This document shows, in pieces, positions 7,004-14,443 of a stretch of DNA of 17,390 bases. Within the stretch, counting starts at the first letter, position 1. Each line of letters starts with the position of its first letter. Origin of the DNA: CAYMJV01 sp964390545. GTDB taxonomy: Bacteria > Desulfobacterota > BSN033 > UBA1163. The stretch lies in contig CAYMJV010000065.1 of the NCBI GenBank assembly GCA_964390545.1, positions 1-17,390 of the forward strand, read 5' to 3'. Both the position numbers and the translations under genes were made by a program. The notes under the pieces are model-generated. The model made no database searches. It had not been told where the DNA came from and saw only the letters and a program-made list of their open reading frames with translations.

Positions 7004-7978
7004 CTACTTCTTCTTCAGCAGACCGACCGTATCCAGGACAGGCTCCAGGCTCTTCTCGAGGCTCGCCAGGAACTCCCCGAACTTGTCGTACTCCATGTAC
7101 GCGCGGGGGAGCGTCAGTTCATCCATCAGCTTGATGTACTCCGGGTCCTCCGCTGCCTTGCGGAACCCGTCGCGGAGGACTTTCAGGATCTCGGGAGGCG
7201 TGCCCTTGGCCACACCCAGGCCGCGCCAGTCGAAGATCGGATTCTCTATCGGATAGCCGGCTTCGGCCACGGTCGGGACGTCGGGGAAGAACGGGTTGCG
7301 AGTCGGGGTGATGGCCGCCAGGATCCTGACCTGCTTCGTCTTGTAGAACTGGAGCACCTCGTCCATGCCGCTGGCGGCCATGGTGATGTGTCCACCGACC
7401 AGCGCCACGCGCGTCGGGGCTGCTCCGTCAAAGGGGACAAAACTGAACTTCAGGTTGTGACTAACGGCCAGAAGGGCCGCGGAAAGGTGCCAGGGCTGGC
7501 CCGGGCCCGAGTGGCCAACGGTCACGACGCCAGGATTGGCCTTGGCGTACTCCACCAGTTCTTTCAACGTCTTGAATTGAGAATCCGTCTTCACCGAGAA
7601 GCCTGCCGGGCTCCGGTTGAGGAGGGCAATGAGGTCGAAGTCCTTGTAGGAGAGCTCAGCAAGCCCGATCATCCGATACGTGCTAAGGTTGAACGTGAGC
7701 ACTCCGACGGTGTAGCCGTCCGGCCGTGCTGTTGCGACTGAGTTCATGCCGACCGCGCCGGTGCCCCCGACCTTGTTCACCACGTTGACGTTGACCCCGA
7801 AGTATTTCTTAGCATTTTTTACCAGGGTGCGGGCCAAAGTATCAGTGCCGCCGCCGGCTGACCACGGGCAGACCAGGGTGATGTCCCTCTCCGGAAAACT
7901 TGCTGTTGGAGCTGGGGATGGTAGCACAAATGCGAGCATGAGAACACCTGTAAAGACAAAAATGAACCTTCTTAACAT
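7004..7978 (-). CDS. tctC: tripartite tricarboxylate transporter substrate-binding protein, TctC/Bug family
   Basis: Periplasmic binding protein of the TTT system, 324 residues. The signal peptide is residues 1-26 (basic MLRR, hydrophobic core, cleavage near APTAS). Typical Bug features follow: ITLVCPWSAGGGTDTLAR (33-50), which forms the ligand-binding loop, then NKVGGTGAVG, and a C-terminal region with FPDVPTVAEAGYP and GLGVAKGTPPEIL. The start is ATG at 7978 with AAAGGGGG upstream. It is the first gene of the leftward convoy and has a near-consensus promoter about 80 bases upstream, back to back with the IclR-family gene. GC is high compared with the plus arm. Bug proteins bind diverse carboxylates and related molecules, so the substrate is open. 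Confidence 0.95.
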   Translation of the reverse strand: MLRRFIFVFTGVLMLAFVLPSPAPTASFPERDITLVCPWSAGGGTDTLARTLVKNAKKYFGVNVNVVNKVGGTGAVGMNSVATARPDGYTVGVLTFNLSTYRMIGLAELSYKDFDLIALLNRSPAGFSVKTDSQFKTLKELVEYAKANPGVVTVGHSGPGQPWHLSAALLAVSHNLKFSFVPFDGAAPTRVALVGGHITMAASGMDEVLQFYKTKQVRILAAITPTRNPFFPDVPTVAEAGYPIENPIFDWRGLGVAKGTPPEILKVLRDGFRKAAEDPEYIKLMDELTLPRAYMEYDKFGEFLASLEKSLEPVLDTVGLLKKK

Positions 7979-8056
7979 AACGACCCCCTTTCTGGGTACC
8001 GGCCATCCGGTGCACCCAATGAAGTAAGTGATTAAAAGTGGCTTCTAATCCCGAAG

Positions 8057-8085
8057 ATCATATGAAAAAGATATTTTTATGTCAA
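8057..8085 (-). promoter_or_regulatory. near-consensus sigma-70 promoter for the tctCBA convoy
   Basis: On the minus strand TTGACA (8080-8085) is followed after exactly 17 bases by TATGAT (8057-8062), five of six matches to the -10 consensus. Transcription would start near 8050 and leave a leader of about 70 bases before tctC. The spacer contains an A5/T5 inverted pair (8065-8078). The palindrome array at 8117-8194 lies upstream, around -70 and beyond, a plausible activator position. Confidence 0.8.
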
Positions 8086-8096
8086 TAAGAAAATAC

Positions 8097-8125
8097 TTGA
8101 CAAAAATAGTTGGCTGTAATATTAA
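8097..8125 (+). promoter_or_regulatory. sigma-70 promoter for the iclR-led convoy
   Basis: On the plus strand TTGACA (8097-8102) is followed after 17 bases by TATTAA (8120-8125), four of six matches to the -10 consensus. Transcription would start near 8132. The first palindrome (8121-8140) overlaps the -10 and start site, the position expected for autorepression. It is divergent from the tctC promoter, with 11 bases between the two -35 boxes. Confidence 0.65.
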
Positions 8126-8194
8126 ATAGGCCGTTTTAATAGTAAAACAACTCTCATTTGTTTTAATATTAAATAAATTGTTTTAATTATAAAA
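8117..8194. promoter_or_regulatory. array of AT-rich palindromes and direct repeats, likely IclR operator
   Basis: Two 31-base direct repeats (8117-8147 and 8164-8194, 25 of 31 identical) lie 47 bases apart. Each contains a 20-base palindrome with ATTAAA and TTTAAT arms: 8121-8140 with core GGCC, and 8168-8187 with core AATT. Between them is a third palindrome, TAAAACAA (8143-8150) with TTGTTTTA (8158-8165). The three centres are evenly spaced by 23.5 bases. The octamer GTTTTAAT occurs at 8133, 8160 and 8180. The first palindrome covers the iclR -10 and start site; the last sits where the iclR ribosome-binding site should be. The arms loosely resemble the KdgR site (AAA...TTT dyad). Binding by the adjacent IclR protein is inferred from position. 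Confidence 0.65.
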
Positions 8195-8982
8195 TGGGTT
8201 CTGAGCTAAAAGACCGATATCTGATCAACTCAATTATCCGTGCCTCCAATATCCTGAGGTGCTTTTCAGGAGAGAAAACGCATTTCAAGATCAGCCAGAT
8301 CGCTCACCAGCTCCAGCTTGATCGAAGTACCACATACAGGATTCTCCTTTCTTTAGAGAAGTGCGGGTTTGTGGAAAAGGATAAAAAAACAGGAGAGTAC
8401 TCGTTGGGCGTGGCTACCTTTGAGACCGGAAATATCTACTTGAGGAGAATGGACTTCATTCAGATCTCCAAACCCATTATGGCTGGTCTGGCTTTGGAAG
8501 TTCAGGAGACCGTTCATCTCGCTGTGCTGAGTGATACCGAGATCGTCTATGTGGATAAGGTCGACTCCCCTCGAACCTTGGGGGTGATGTCCAAGATCGG
8601 CCAAAGGGCACCTGTCTACTGCACTGGATTAGGAAAAGTCTTATTGGCCCATCAGCCTAACGATGAACTCTCTAGAATCGTTCAACAGATAAAACTGAAA
8701 CCTTTCACCAGAAACACCATTAGTTCAAAGAAAAAATTGGTGGAGGAGTTGAGAAAAATAAGAAAGCAAGGATATGCCCTGGATCAAAAGGAATACGAAC
8801 AAGATGTGGAATGCATTGGAGCACCTATTAGGAACCATCTGGGAAACACCATTGCGGCCATTAGCATCTCAGGTCCACAAAGAAAGATCAATACCCCTCA
8901 AGAAAAACAATTTATTGGCCATGTCGTGAAGGCAGCTGCCGCGGTTTCCTCCAAGATGGGCTATATGGAGAACACCGAATAA
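8194..8982 (+). CDS. IclR-family transcriptional regulator
   Basis: 262 residues with the standard IclR layout. An N-terminal winged helix-turn-helix (about 10-72) includes FKISQIAHQLQLDRSTTYRILLSLEKCGFV. A C-terminal effector domain (about 85-255) carries the family signature GYALDQKEYEQDVECIGAPI (193-212). ATG at 8194 is the only reasonable start, since an in-frame stop lies 22 bases upstream. No Shine-Dalgarno precedes it, because the AT-rich operator repeat occupies that space, so translation may be weak or coupled to operator structure. It is the first gene of the rightward convoy, 25 bases before the FAH gene, and divergent from tctC. It likely senses a pathway acid and controls both arms. 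KdgR, which controls uronate catabolism, belongs to this family. Confidence 0.95.
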   Translation: MGSELKDRYLINSIIRASNILRCFSGEKTHFKISQIAHQLQLDRSTTYRILLSLEKCGFVEKDKKTGEYSLGVATFETGNIYLRRMDFIQISKPIMAGLALEVQETVHLAVLSDTEIVYVDKVDSPRTLGVMSKIGQRAPVYCTGLGKVLLAHQPNDELSRIVQQIKLKPFTRNTISSKKKLVEELRKIRKQGYALDQKEYEQDVECIGAPIRNHLGNTIAAISISGPQRKINTPQEKQFIGHVVKAAAAVSSKMGYMENTE

Positions 8983-9007
8983 ACGCTTTAATCTCCAAGG
9001 AGGCTGA

Positions 9008-9964
9008 ATGAAAGTCGGTTGTTTTGAGGTAGGTGGGAGGAGAAGGCTGGGAGCGTTTGAGAATGAATGGGCCATTGATCTGAATGCAGCTTATGGTCTT
9101 CTTCTCATCGACAAAGGTGTATCTCAACCAGAGGCTAAGGCCAATTTTGAACTTCCGAATGATATGGTCTCCTTCATTGAAAAACAAGGTATTTCGATGC
9201 CCGCTGCAAAAGAGACCCTTGATTATGTGAGGAAGAAAAACTACAACGTTTTGAAATCTGTCTATCCTCTCTCCAAAATTACTTTTAGACCCTCCCACAA
9301 ACCTCCCAAAATTGTATGCACTGGAACCAACTACGAGGATTATCGGAAGCTCATCGGTATTCCATTTTCACCTGTTCCTCTCGTCTTTTTGAAATCTCCT
9401 TCTTCGGTCATCGGTCATCAGGAAACGATCCACCTTCCCATTGGATACGGGATCTTTTACCACGAATGGGAGTTCTCCTGCGTCATTTCCAAAAGATGCA
9501 AAAAGGTTCCAAAGGAGAAGGTGAATGAGGTCATCTTTGGATACACCATCGTCGATGATATTACGGCGAGATCTCTCGAGGCCACCAATCGTGAATTTCA
9601 ACCGTGGGGGAAGAGTATGGACACCTTTGCTCCCATGGGGCCATGGGTCGTTACACTCGACGAGATGCCAAAGGACATCTATAACCTGAAAACATTGAGG
9701 AGGCTTAATGGAAAGGTCCAGTGCGAATCGAATACCTCCAATATGAGGCTTGGATTTGGTGAAATCATCGAATTTGTCACAAGCTTCTGGACATTGGAAC
9801 CCGGGGATGTGGTTACCACTGCTACGCCTCCTGCAGGCCCTTTTCAACCAGGAGATGTCATCGAAGCAGAGATTGAGGGGATTGGTGTTTTAAGAAATCC
9901 TGTAGAGGGGATAGAGGTCGATCTCAAATATGCCCAGCGGATCAATTTGAAGGATGTTGTTTGA
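9008..9964 (+). CDS. fumarylacetoacetate hydrolase (FAH) family protein
   Basis: 318 residues with a C-terminal FAH fold from about 100 onward. The metal site is visible as E153 and E155 (YHEWEF) and D184 (VDDITAR). K202 in GKSMDTFAPMGPW is the usual lysine. The normally conserved TGTPxG loop reads TATPPAG (271-277). The family cleaves or hydrates beta-diketo and 2-keto acids, including 2,4-diketo-3-deoxy sugar acids, giving pyruvate plus a hydroxy acid, as well as acylpyruvates. The start is ATG at 9008 with a strong AAGGAGG. The SDR gene starts 15 bases after its stop. That pairing suggests SDR oxidation of a 2-keto-3-deoxy acid followed by FAH hydrolysis, which is inference. Confidence 0.93.
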   Translation: MKVGCFEVGGRRRLGAFENEWAIDLNAAYGLLLIDKGVSQPEAKANFELPNDMVSFIEKQGISMPAAKETLDYVRKKNYNVLKSVYPLSKITFRPSHKPPKIVCTGTNYEDYRKLIGIPFSPVPLVFLKSPSSVIGHQETIHLPIGYGIFYHEWEFSCVISKRCKKVPKEKVNEVIFGYTIVDDITARSLEATNREFQPWGKSMDTFAPMGPWVVTLDEMPKDIYNLKTLRRLNGKVQCESNTSNMRLGFGEIIEFVTSFWTLEPGDVVTTATPPAGPFQPGDVIEAEIEGIGVLRNPVEGIEVDLKYAQRINLKDVV

Positions 9965-9979
9965 TGTATGGAGGAAAAC

Positions 9980-10747
9980 ATGGTACTTGAAAAATTTGGC
10001 TTAAAAGGGAAGAGTGGAATCGTTACAGGAGGGGGATCGGGAATCGGAAAGGCGATTGCCACGGGCCTGGTTCAAGCCGGCGCAGAGATTGTGATCGTGG
10101 GACGTAATAAAGAGCGACTGGAAAAGACCGCAGTCGAAATACGGAAATTTGGGGGACCTGTCATTCCACTTCAGGCAGATGTTTCCAGAATGGGAGAGAT
10201 TAAAGGCCTCGTAGACCGAACCGTCAAAGAATTCGGAAAGATTGATTTTCTCTTCAATAATGCAGGGATAATCCGGCGCAACCCATCAGAGGATTTTTCA
10301 GAGAAGGACTGGGATGAGGTGATTAATACTAATTTGAAAGGCCCCTTCTTCCTGGCCCAGGCGGTTGCGAGGGTAATGATCTCACAGAAGAAGAAAGGGA
10401 AAATCATCAATACCTCTTCGCTCATTGCTGTTCAAGGAGGGAAGAGAGTTCCAGCCTACGCAGCCAGCAAGGGGGGACTGTCACAGGTGACCAAGACGAT
10501 GGCGAACGATTGGGCCAGGTATAACATTCTGGTCAATGCCATTGGCCCGGGTTGGGTGAAGACTGAGCTGACAGAGGCGCTTCGACAGGATAAAGAACGA
10601 TCCAGTGAAATCTTAGGCAGAATTCCCTTAGGCCGCTGGGCCGATCCTGAAGATCTGGCAGGTGCAGCCGTCTTTTTGGCCTCTAATGCATCGGACTATA
10701 TTACGGGGCAGACCATTTTTGTGGACGGAGGATGGCTGAGTATGTAA
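9980..10747 (+). CDS. short-chain dehydrogenase/reductase, KduD-like
   Basis: 255 residues from ATG at 9980, which has GGAGG 5 bases upstream. An in-frame ATG at 9968 would add four residues but has no suitable ribosome-binding site. In numbering from 9980 the Rossmann motif TGGGSGIG is at 16-23, NNAG at 93-96, the catalytic residues are N118, S147, Y160 and K164 (YAASK), and the end is FVDGGW. All catalytic residues are intact, unlike the minus-strand SDR at 1005. The overall pattern matches 2-dehydro-3-deoxy-D-gluconate 5-dehydrogenase (KduD) and gluconate 5-dehydrogenase types. It lies directly after the FAH gene and before two sugar-acid-type cupins, which supports a role in deoxy-keto-sugar-acid oxidation. 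The exact substrate is uncertain. Confidence 0.93.
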   Translation: MVLEKFGLKGKSGIVTGGGSGIGKAIATGLVQAGAEIVIVGRNKERLEKTAVEIRKFGGPVIPLQADVSRMGEIKGLVDRTVKEFGKIDFLFNNAGIIRRNPSEDFSEKDWDEVINTNLKGPFFLAQAVARVMISQKKKGKIINTSSLIAVQGGKRVPAYAASKGGLSQVTKTMANDWARYNILVNAIGPGWVKTELTEALRQDKERSSEILGRIPLGRWADPEDLAGAAVFLASNASDYITGQTIFVDGGWLSM

Positions 10748-10764
10748 GAGATCCAACAAAGATA

Positions 10765-10824
10765 AAGGTCAAGGTTTAGGTTGAGATTGAGTTTTTCGTT
10801 AACCTTAGCCTAAACCTCAACCTT
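10765..10824. repeat. intergenic 21-base-arm inverted repeat
   Basis: In the 117-base gap before the KduI/IolB-family gene, arms at 10765-10785 and 10804-10824 are complementary except for a few positions, two or more of which could be G-U pairs in RNA. They surround an 18-base loop. The arms are built on AAGGTTTAGGTTGAG-like repeats. No T-run follows. It is a different repeat family from the CCCTCACCC element and probably a dispersed intergenic repeat that can act as an mRNA processing or stabilising hairpin. Confidence 0.7.
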
Positions 10825-10864
10825 CCATTAATATTGATGCATCCAAAAAGAAAGGAGAGTGGTT

Positions 10865-11656
10865 ATGGCCAACGTATGGTTATTTAGAGGAACGGATCAG
10901 GTTCAGGGGAGGAGACGAATCATCCATCAGTATAATACGGGTCTTGAGTTTCTTCGTTATGGCCGAATCGTTTTGGGAGATAAGGGAGGGAGTATTGATG
11001 TAGACTCTCAGGATGAAGAGATAGGGTTTGTCTGTTTAAAGGGGAACGGAAACATTAAGGTTGAGGGCAAATTTTTTTCCCTCGGCAAGTACGATGCGCT
11101 CTATATGCCGAGAGAGAGCCGTTGCGGTATCACTTCGCAGGGGGTCTTCGATCTTGCAGAGATCGCTGCACCTTCGAGCAAGAAGTACCCTGTCCAATTT
11201 GTAAAGTTTGAGGAAGTGAAAAAGAATCCCGACCTGGCCAAACAGGCCGGTTTCGAACCCTATGCGAGAAATCTCAATACCGTGATCGGCGAAAAGAATG
11301 TTCAGGCCTCACGCCTCCTGGCAGGGGTGACATTCAGCAAGGACGGTAACTGGACAAGCTGGCCCCCTCATGACCATAACAAAGAAAAAGAAGAGATCTA
11401 TCTCTATATCGATATGCCGCATCCTAATTTTGGCCTCCATCTCAATTATACCGATTTCAAGGATATGGAGATGGTTGTGCCAGTCTGGGAGGGGGATGCT
11501 GTTGCTATCAAAAAGGGCTACCACTATAATGTGGCCACTCCAGGAACGACCGTGGGTTTTCTGTGGATGATGGCAGCGATTCGGGAGGAAAAGGATCGGG
11601 TGTTTACTCAGGTAACGGTTCAGTCGGAATTCGATGGACGATTTAAACTTTTTTAA
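10865..11656 (+). CDS. KduI/IolB-family bicupin isomerase
   Basis: 263 residues from ATG at 10865, which has AGGAG 7 bases upstream; a GTG six bases earlier is too close to that site. The protein has two cupin halves. The C-terminal half carries the metal site: H169 and H171 in WPPHDH, E177 in EEIYLY, and H220 in GYHYNVA, in the pattern of IolB (5-deoxy-glucuronate isomerase) and related to KduI (5-keto-4-deoxyuronate isomerase). GNWTSWPPH and GDAVAIKKGYH resemble IolB more than KduI, but no other inositol (iol) gene is near. It likely isomerises a deoxy-keto uronate-like sugar acid to a 2-keto form. The following small cupin gene begins 12 bases after its stop. Confidence 0.88.
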   Translation: MANVWLFRGTDQVQGRRRIIHQYNTGLEFLRYGRIVLGDKGGSIDVDSQDEEIGFVCLKGNGNIKVEGKFFSLGKYDALYMPRESRCGITSQGVFDLAEIAAPSSKKYPVQFVKFEEVKKNPDLAKQAGFEPYARNLNTVIGEKNVQASRLLAGVTFSKDGNWTSWPPHDHNKEKEEIYLYIDMPHPNFGLHLNYTDFKDMEMVVPVWEGDAVAIKKGYHYNVATPGTTVGFLWMMAAIREEKDRVFTQVTVQSEFDGRFKLF

Positions 11657-11668
11657 AAGGGAGGATAT

Positions 11669-12046
11669 ATGTCTGGGAAAAAACCAAAGTACTTTTACCG
11701 TATTGAGGACCTACCTGTGGTTTGGTTAACTGAAAAATCGAAAAGCCATATGGTGGCTAGTCGGAAGGCCCTGTTCAGTTTCATCGAGAATCCCCCTAGC
11801 TGTGTCTTTCCGCTTCACAAGCATCCCTCTGAGCAGATCCTCATTATGCTCGAAGGAGAGGAAGACCACATCTGCGGGGAAGAGAGATTCCTGATGAAGG
11901 CGGGTGATATGTGTATTCATCCTCCCAACGTGATGCATGGAGGCGAGACTAAAACCGGATTTAAGGGGATCGATATCTTCGTTCCTCCCAGGGAGGATCA
12001 TCTTGAAAAGTTGAAAAAGGCTTTGAAGGAGAGAGGAGGGGAGTAA
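11669..12046 (+). CDS. small cupin, KdgF-like
   Basis: 125-residue single-domain cupin. Motif 1 is PLHKHPSEQ with H50, H52 and E55. Motif 2 ends PPNVMHGG with H90. The C-terminal IFVPPREDHLEK closely parallels the SPPRED stretch of KdgF, the enzyme that linearises 4,5-unsaturated uronates to the 4-deoxy-5-keto sugar acid. KdgF sequences are about 110 residues, so this one is slightly long at the N-terminus. The start is ATG at 11669 with GGGAGG upstream. It is translationally close to the KduI/IolB-family gene, and the two reactions would be consecutive in uronate breakdown. A generic cupin of other function cannot be excluded. Confidence 0.82.
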   Translation: MSGKKPKYFYRIEDLPVVWLTEKSKSHMVASRKALFSFIENPPSCVFPLHKHPSEQILIMLEGEEDHICGEERFLMKAGDMCIHPPNVMHGGETKTGFKGIDIFVPPREDHLEKLKKALKERGGE

Positions 12047-12093
12047 AGAAAGTTTAAAGTTAAAAGTTTAAAATTTAAGAAAAATCAAGATGC

Positions 12094-12142
12094 CCCCTCA
12101 CCCTTCCCCTCTCCCCAATGGGGAGAGGGAGGGGGTGAGGGG
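12094..12142. repeat. dispersed CCCTCACCC hairpin element, second copy
   Basis: The outer arms are CCCCTCACCC (12094-12103) and GGGTGAGGGG (12133-12142). The inner arms are CCCTCTCCCC (12107-12116) and GGGGAGAGGG (12120-12129), with loop AAT. Arm sequences are the same as in the element at 3041-3089. It ends 18 bases before the iron-type dehydrogenase start, and its flank supplies the purine-rich sequence near that gene's ribosome-binding site. The AT-rich stretch before it (12050-12090) holds short TTTAAA-type repeats and no gene. Confidence 0.75.
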
Positions 12143-12160
12143 AGATAGAGGTTGAATAAA

Positions 12161-13282
12161 ATGGAAGATTGGAAGTTTTATATGCCCACCAAGATTCGAT
12201 TTGGGTGGGGTCGTTTCCAGGAAATCCGTCAGGTCGTTGATGAGTTGAAGGGAAAGAAGATCTTCCTCGTTACGAGCAGGCACTTTGCCAAAAAGTATGG
12301 AATCTTGGATAGACTTTCCGATTTCCTCAAGGGGTTAACTCTTGTGGTCTTTGCAGAAGTTGAGGAGAATCCTACCATCGAAACAGTGGACAGAGGAGCT
12401 GCCCAATGCAGGGAGGGTAAATGTGATCTGGTGATGGGCCTTGGCGGTGGAAGTGCTCTGGATGCCGGAAAAGCGATGGCCATGCTTCAAAAAAATCCTG
12501 GGTCCATCCGGGAGTATCTCGATCAGGAGAGAACCTGTCAGGTCAAAGGCCTACCCTACGTAGCCATTCCAACCACTTCAGGAACGGGTAGTGAAGTAAC
12601 ACCTTTTACTGTGATCACCCATCCAACGAAAAAGGCTAAACCGGCCATTGCGCCACCCGAGAATTTTCCTGATGTAGCCCTCGTCGATCCGGAGTTGACT
12701 CTAAGCATGCCTTTTGAAGTAACCGCCTCCACGGGTTTGGATGCCATGTGTCAGGCCGTAGAAGGGTTCTGGTCTACACAGGGAAATCCTTTGACTCGCT
12801 CCTTAGCCTTCGAAGCGATCAAGCTGGCGATGGAGAATCTTGAATCGGCATGTTTCAAGAAAGACAAGGAATCTGTGACCAATATGGCTCTGTCAAGCCA
12901 TCTGACGGGGATTGAAATGTCAAACATCGGCAACACCTCCATTCATCCCCTCTCTTATCCCATTACTCTCGATTACGGTGTCCCTCATGGATTCGCATGC
13001 GCCATCTTCCTCCCTGAAGTAATTCATTTCAATGCTTCTGCTATCAAAGATCGTTTCAGAGATTTGCTCACCCTTTTAGATCTCACGAGCGTGGAGGCCT
13101 TCGCTGATAAGGTGGATTCCCTGATGGAAAAGCTCAAGGCTCCAAGAAGGCTGAGTAAGTTGGGAGTGAAGGCGGAGGATATTCCCGGAATTGCTAAACG
13201 AGGCGTGGGGAGATCCACGGCCTGGAACCCGAGACCTATGACTGAGGAGGATATTATTCAGATTTGCAAAACCATCTTGTGA
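12161..13282 (+). CDS. iron-type alcohol dehydrogenase (group III)
   Basis: 373 residues, normal for the iron-containing alcohol dehydrogenase family. NAD(P) binding is shown by GLGGGSALD (93-101) and TTSGTGSEVTPF (138-149). Metal ligands can be placed at D194, H262 and H276 (VPHG). The second ligand, usually histidine in a DAxxH motif (H200 of FucO), is glutamine Q198 here (GLDAMCQAVEG), so metal binding may differ. The conserved tail NPRPM is present. ATG at 12161 was chosen over a TTG at 12152, since AGAGG lies 9 bases before the ATG. It sits between the cupins and the TRAP genes. It probably interconverts an aldehyde and an alcohol made in the pathway; the substrate is unknown. Confidence 0.93.
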   Translation: MEDWKFYMPTKIRFGWGRFQEIRQVVDELKGKKIFLVTSRHFAKKYGILDRLSDFLKGLTLVVFAEVEENPTIETVDRGAAQCREGKCDLVMGLGGGSALDAGKAMAMLQKNPGSIREYLDQERTCQVKGLPYVAIPTTSGTGSEVTPFTVITHPTKKAKPAIAPPENFPDVALVDPELTLSMPFEVTASTGLDAMCQAVEGFWSTQGNPLTRSLAFEAIKLAMENLESACFKKDKESVTNMALSSHLTGIEMSNIGNTSIHPLSYPITLDYGVPHGFACAIFLPEVIHFNASAIKDRFRDLLTLLDLTSVEAFADKVDSLMEKLKAPRRLSKLGVKAEDIPGIAKRGVGRSTAWNPRPMTEEDIIQICKTIL

Positions 13283-13319
13283 TCGAAAGCGTCACAAAAA
13301 AAGAAAGGAGGAAGGATTT

Positions 13320-14333
13320 ATGAAGTCACATCGAATTATTTTGTTAGCATTGGTACTGGCGGGTGCGGTATGTCTTATCTCTCTGACAGGCTTCTCAAAG
13401 GCAGAGGCTCAGGTAATCCAGATGAAGTTTGCCCATTATGCTGAAGAGACTCACCCCGGACATCTGGCAGCCAAGCAGTTTGCCGCAAAGGTAGAGGAGC
13501 GGACTAAGGGGCAGGTGAAGATCGCCATCTACCCGGCTAATGTCCTGGGATCTCCTCCGGAGCAGGCCGAGCAGGTAAGACTCGGGGCAATTGACATGAG
13601 CCTTCCGACCCAAGGCGCCCTTGATAAGTATGTGAAGGCGTTCTCAGTAGTGATGCTCCCTTTCATGTATGACGATTATGACCATGTCTATCGAACCCTT
13701 GACGGGCCATCCATGAATTGGTTTTCTCCGCTTGCGGAAAAGGAGGGATTTGTCGTTCTCTCCAACTGGGAATGGGGATTCCGAAACCTCACGAACAGCA
13801 AGCGACCCGTCCTGAAACCAGAAGATGCCAAAGGGTTAAAGATTCGTACTCCCCCAGAGATTCAACTCCAGGCGGCAATGGAGGCTTTGGGAGGGATTGT
13901 AACAAAGATTGCATTCCCCGAAGTTTATATGGCTCTTGCTCAGGGAGTGGTGGATGCACAGGAGAATCCCATCGCTGTGATTTATCATAATAAGTTCTAT
14001 GAGGTTCAGAAGTATCTGACCCTTACAAAACATGTTTACAACTGTATGGTCCATGTGGTCAGTGCAAAGGCCTGGGCCAAACTCACGCCAGAACAGCAGA
14101 AAATCTTCAGAGAGGAGAGCAAATCAGCAGGGGCCTACATGCGAAAGGCTATTGTAGCTGAAGAGGGAGATCAGATCGCTAAAATGGAAAAGGCTGGACT
14201 TAACGTGGCACGTCCTGACCTCGCACCGTTCCGGGCTGCCATGGGGCCTGCTTATGAGAGGATTGGTAAGTACGCAGGGGAAGACAATGTGAAGACGTTC
14301 ATGAAATACGTGGAGGATGCAAGAAAGAAGTAA
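13320..14333 (+). CDS. dctP: TRAP transporter substrate-binding protein, DctP family
   Basis: Periplasmic binding protein, 337 residues and full length. The signal peptide is 1-30, with cleavage after AEA (28-30). Hallmarks are GLKIRT (172-177) with R176 as the expected carboxylate-binding arginine, QENP (214-217), and NKFYEVQKYLTLT (224-236). The start is ATG at 13320 with AAAGGAGG upstream. It begins 37 bases after the iron-type dehydrogenase, so the transporter is in the same transcription unit as the sugar-acid-type enzymes. It probably brings in their substrate. This is a uronate-binding-type architecture by context; sequence alone gives only a carboxylate ligand. Confidence 0.95.
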   Translation: MKSHRIILLALVLAGAVCLISLTGFSKAEAQVIQMKFAHYAEETHPGHLAAKQFAAKVEERTKGQVKIAIYPANVLGSPPEQAEQVRLGAIDMSLPTQGALDKYVKAFSVVMLPFMYDDYDHVYRTLDGPSMNWFSPLAEKEGFVVLSNWEWGFRNLTNSKRPVLKPEDAKGLKIRTPPEIQLQAAMEALGGIVTKIAFPEVYMALAQGVVDAQENPIAVIYHNKFYEVQKYLTLTKHVYNCMVHVVSAKAWAKLTPEQQKIFREESKSAGAYMRKAIVAEEGDQIAKMEKAGLNVARPDLAPFRAAMGPAYERIGKYAGEDNVKTFMKYVEDARKK

Positions 14334-14365
14334 GATTAGATTGGTGCAGGAGATAATTTTCAAAT

Positions 14366-14403
14366 GCCCCTAGCCCCCCTTAAAAAAAGGAGGGCTGGGG
14401 GGC
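14366..14403. repeat. intercistronic hairpin between dctP and dctM
   Basis: GCCCCTAGCCCCCCTT (14366-14381) faces AAGGAGGGCTGGGGGGC (14387-14403) with an A-rich loop, forming a long, nearly perfect stem. It lies about 30 bases after the dctP stop. No T-run follows, so read-through to dctM is likely, with the hairpin stabilising dctP mRNA. The CCCCTAGCCCCCCTT arm type is another dispersed repeat style, distinct from the CCCTCACCC element. Confidence 0.7.
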
Positions 14404-14443
14404 TTCGTCAATGAAATAAGCGTGGAAGTAGAGAGAAAAGGCC

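Noticed and set aside
6935..7741. 268-codon plus-strand frame opposite tctC
   Set aside because: It is antisense to a clear TctC protein with signal peptide and Bug motifs. Its translation is charge-rich and has no recognisable domain, and long antisense frames are common in GC-rich genes.
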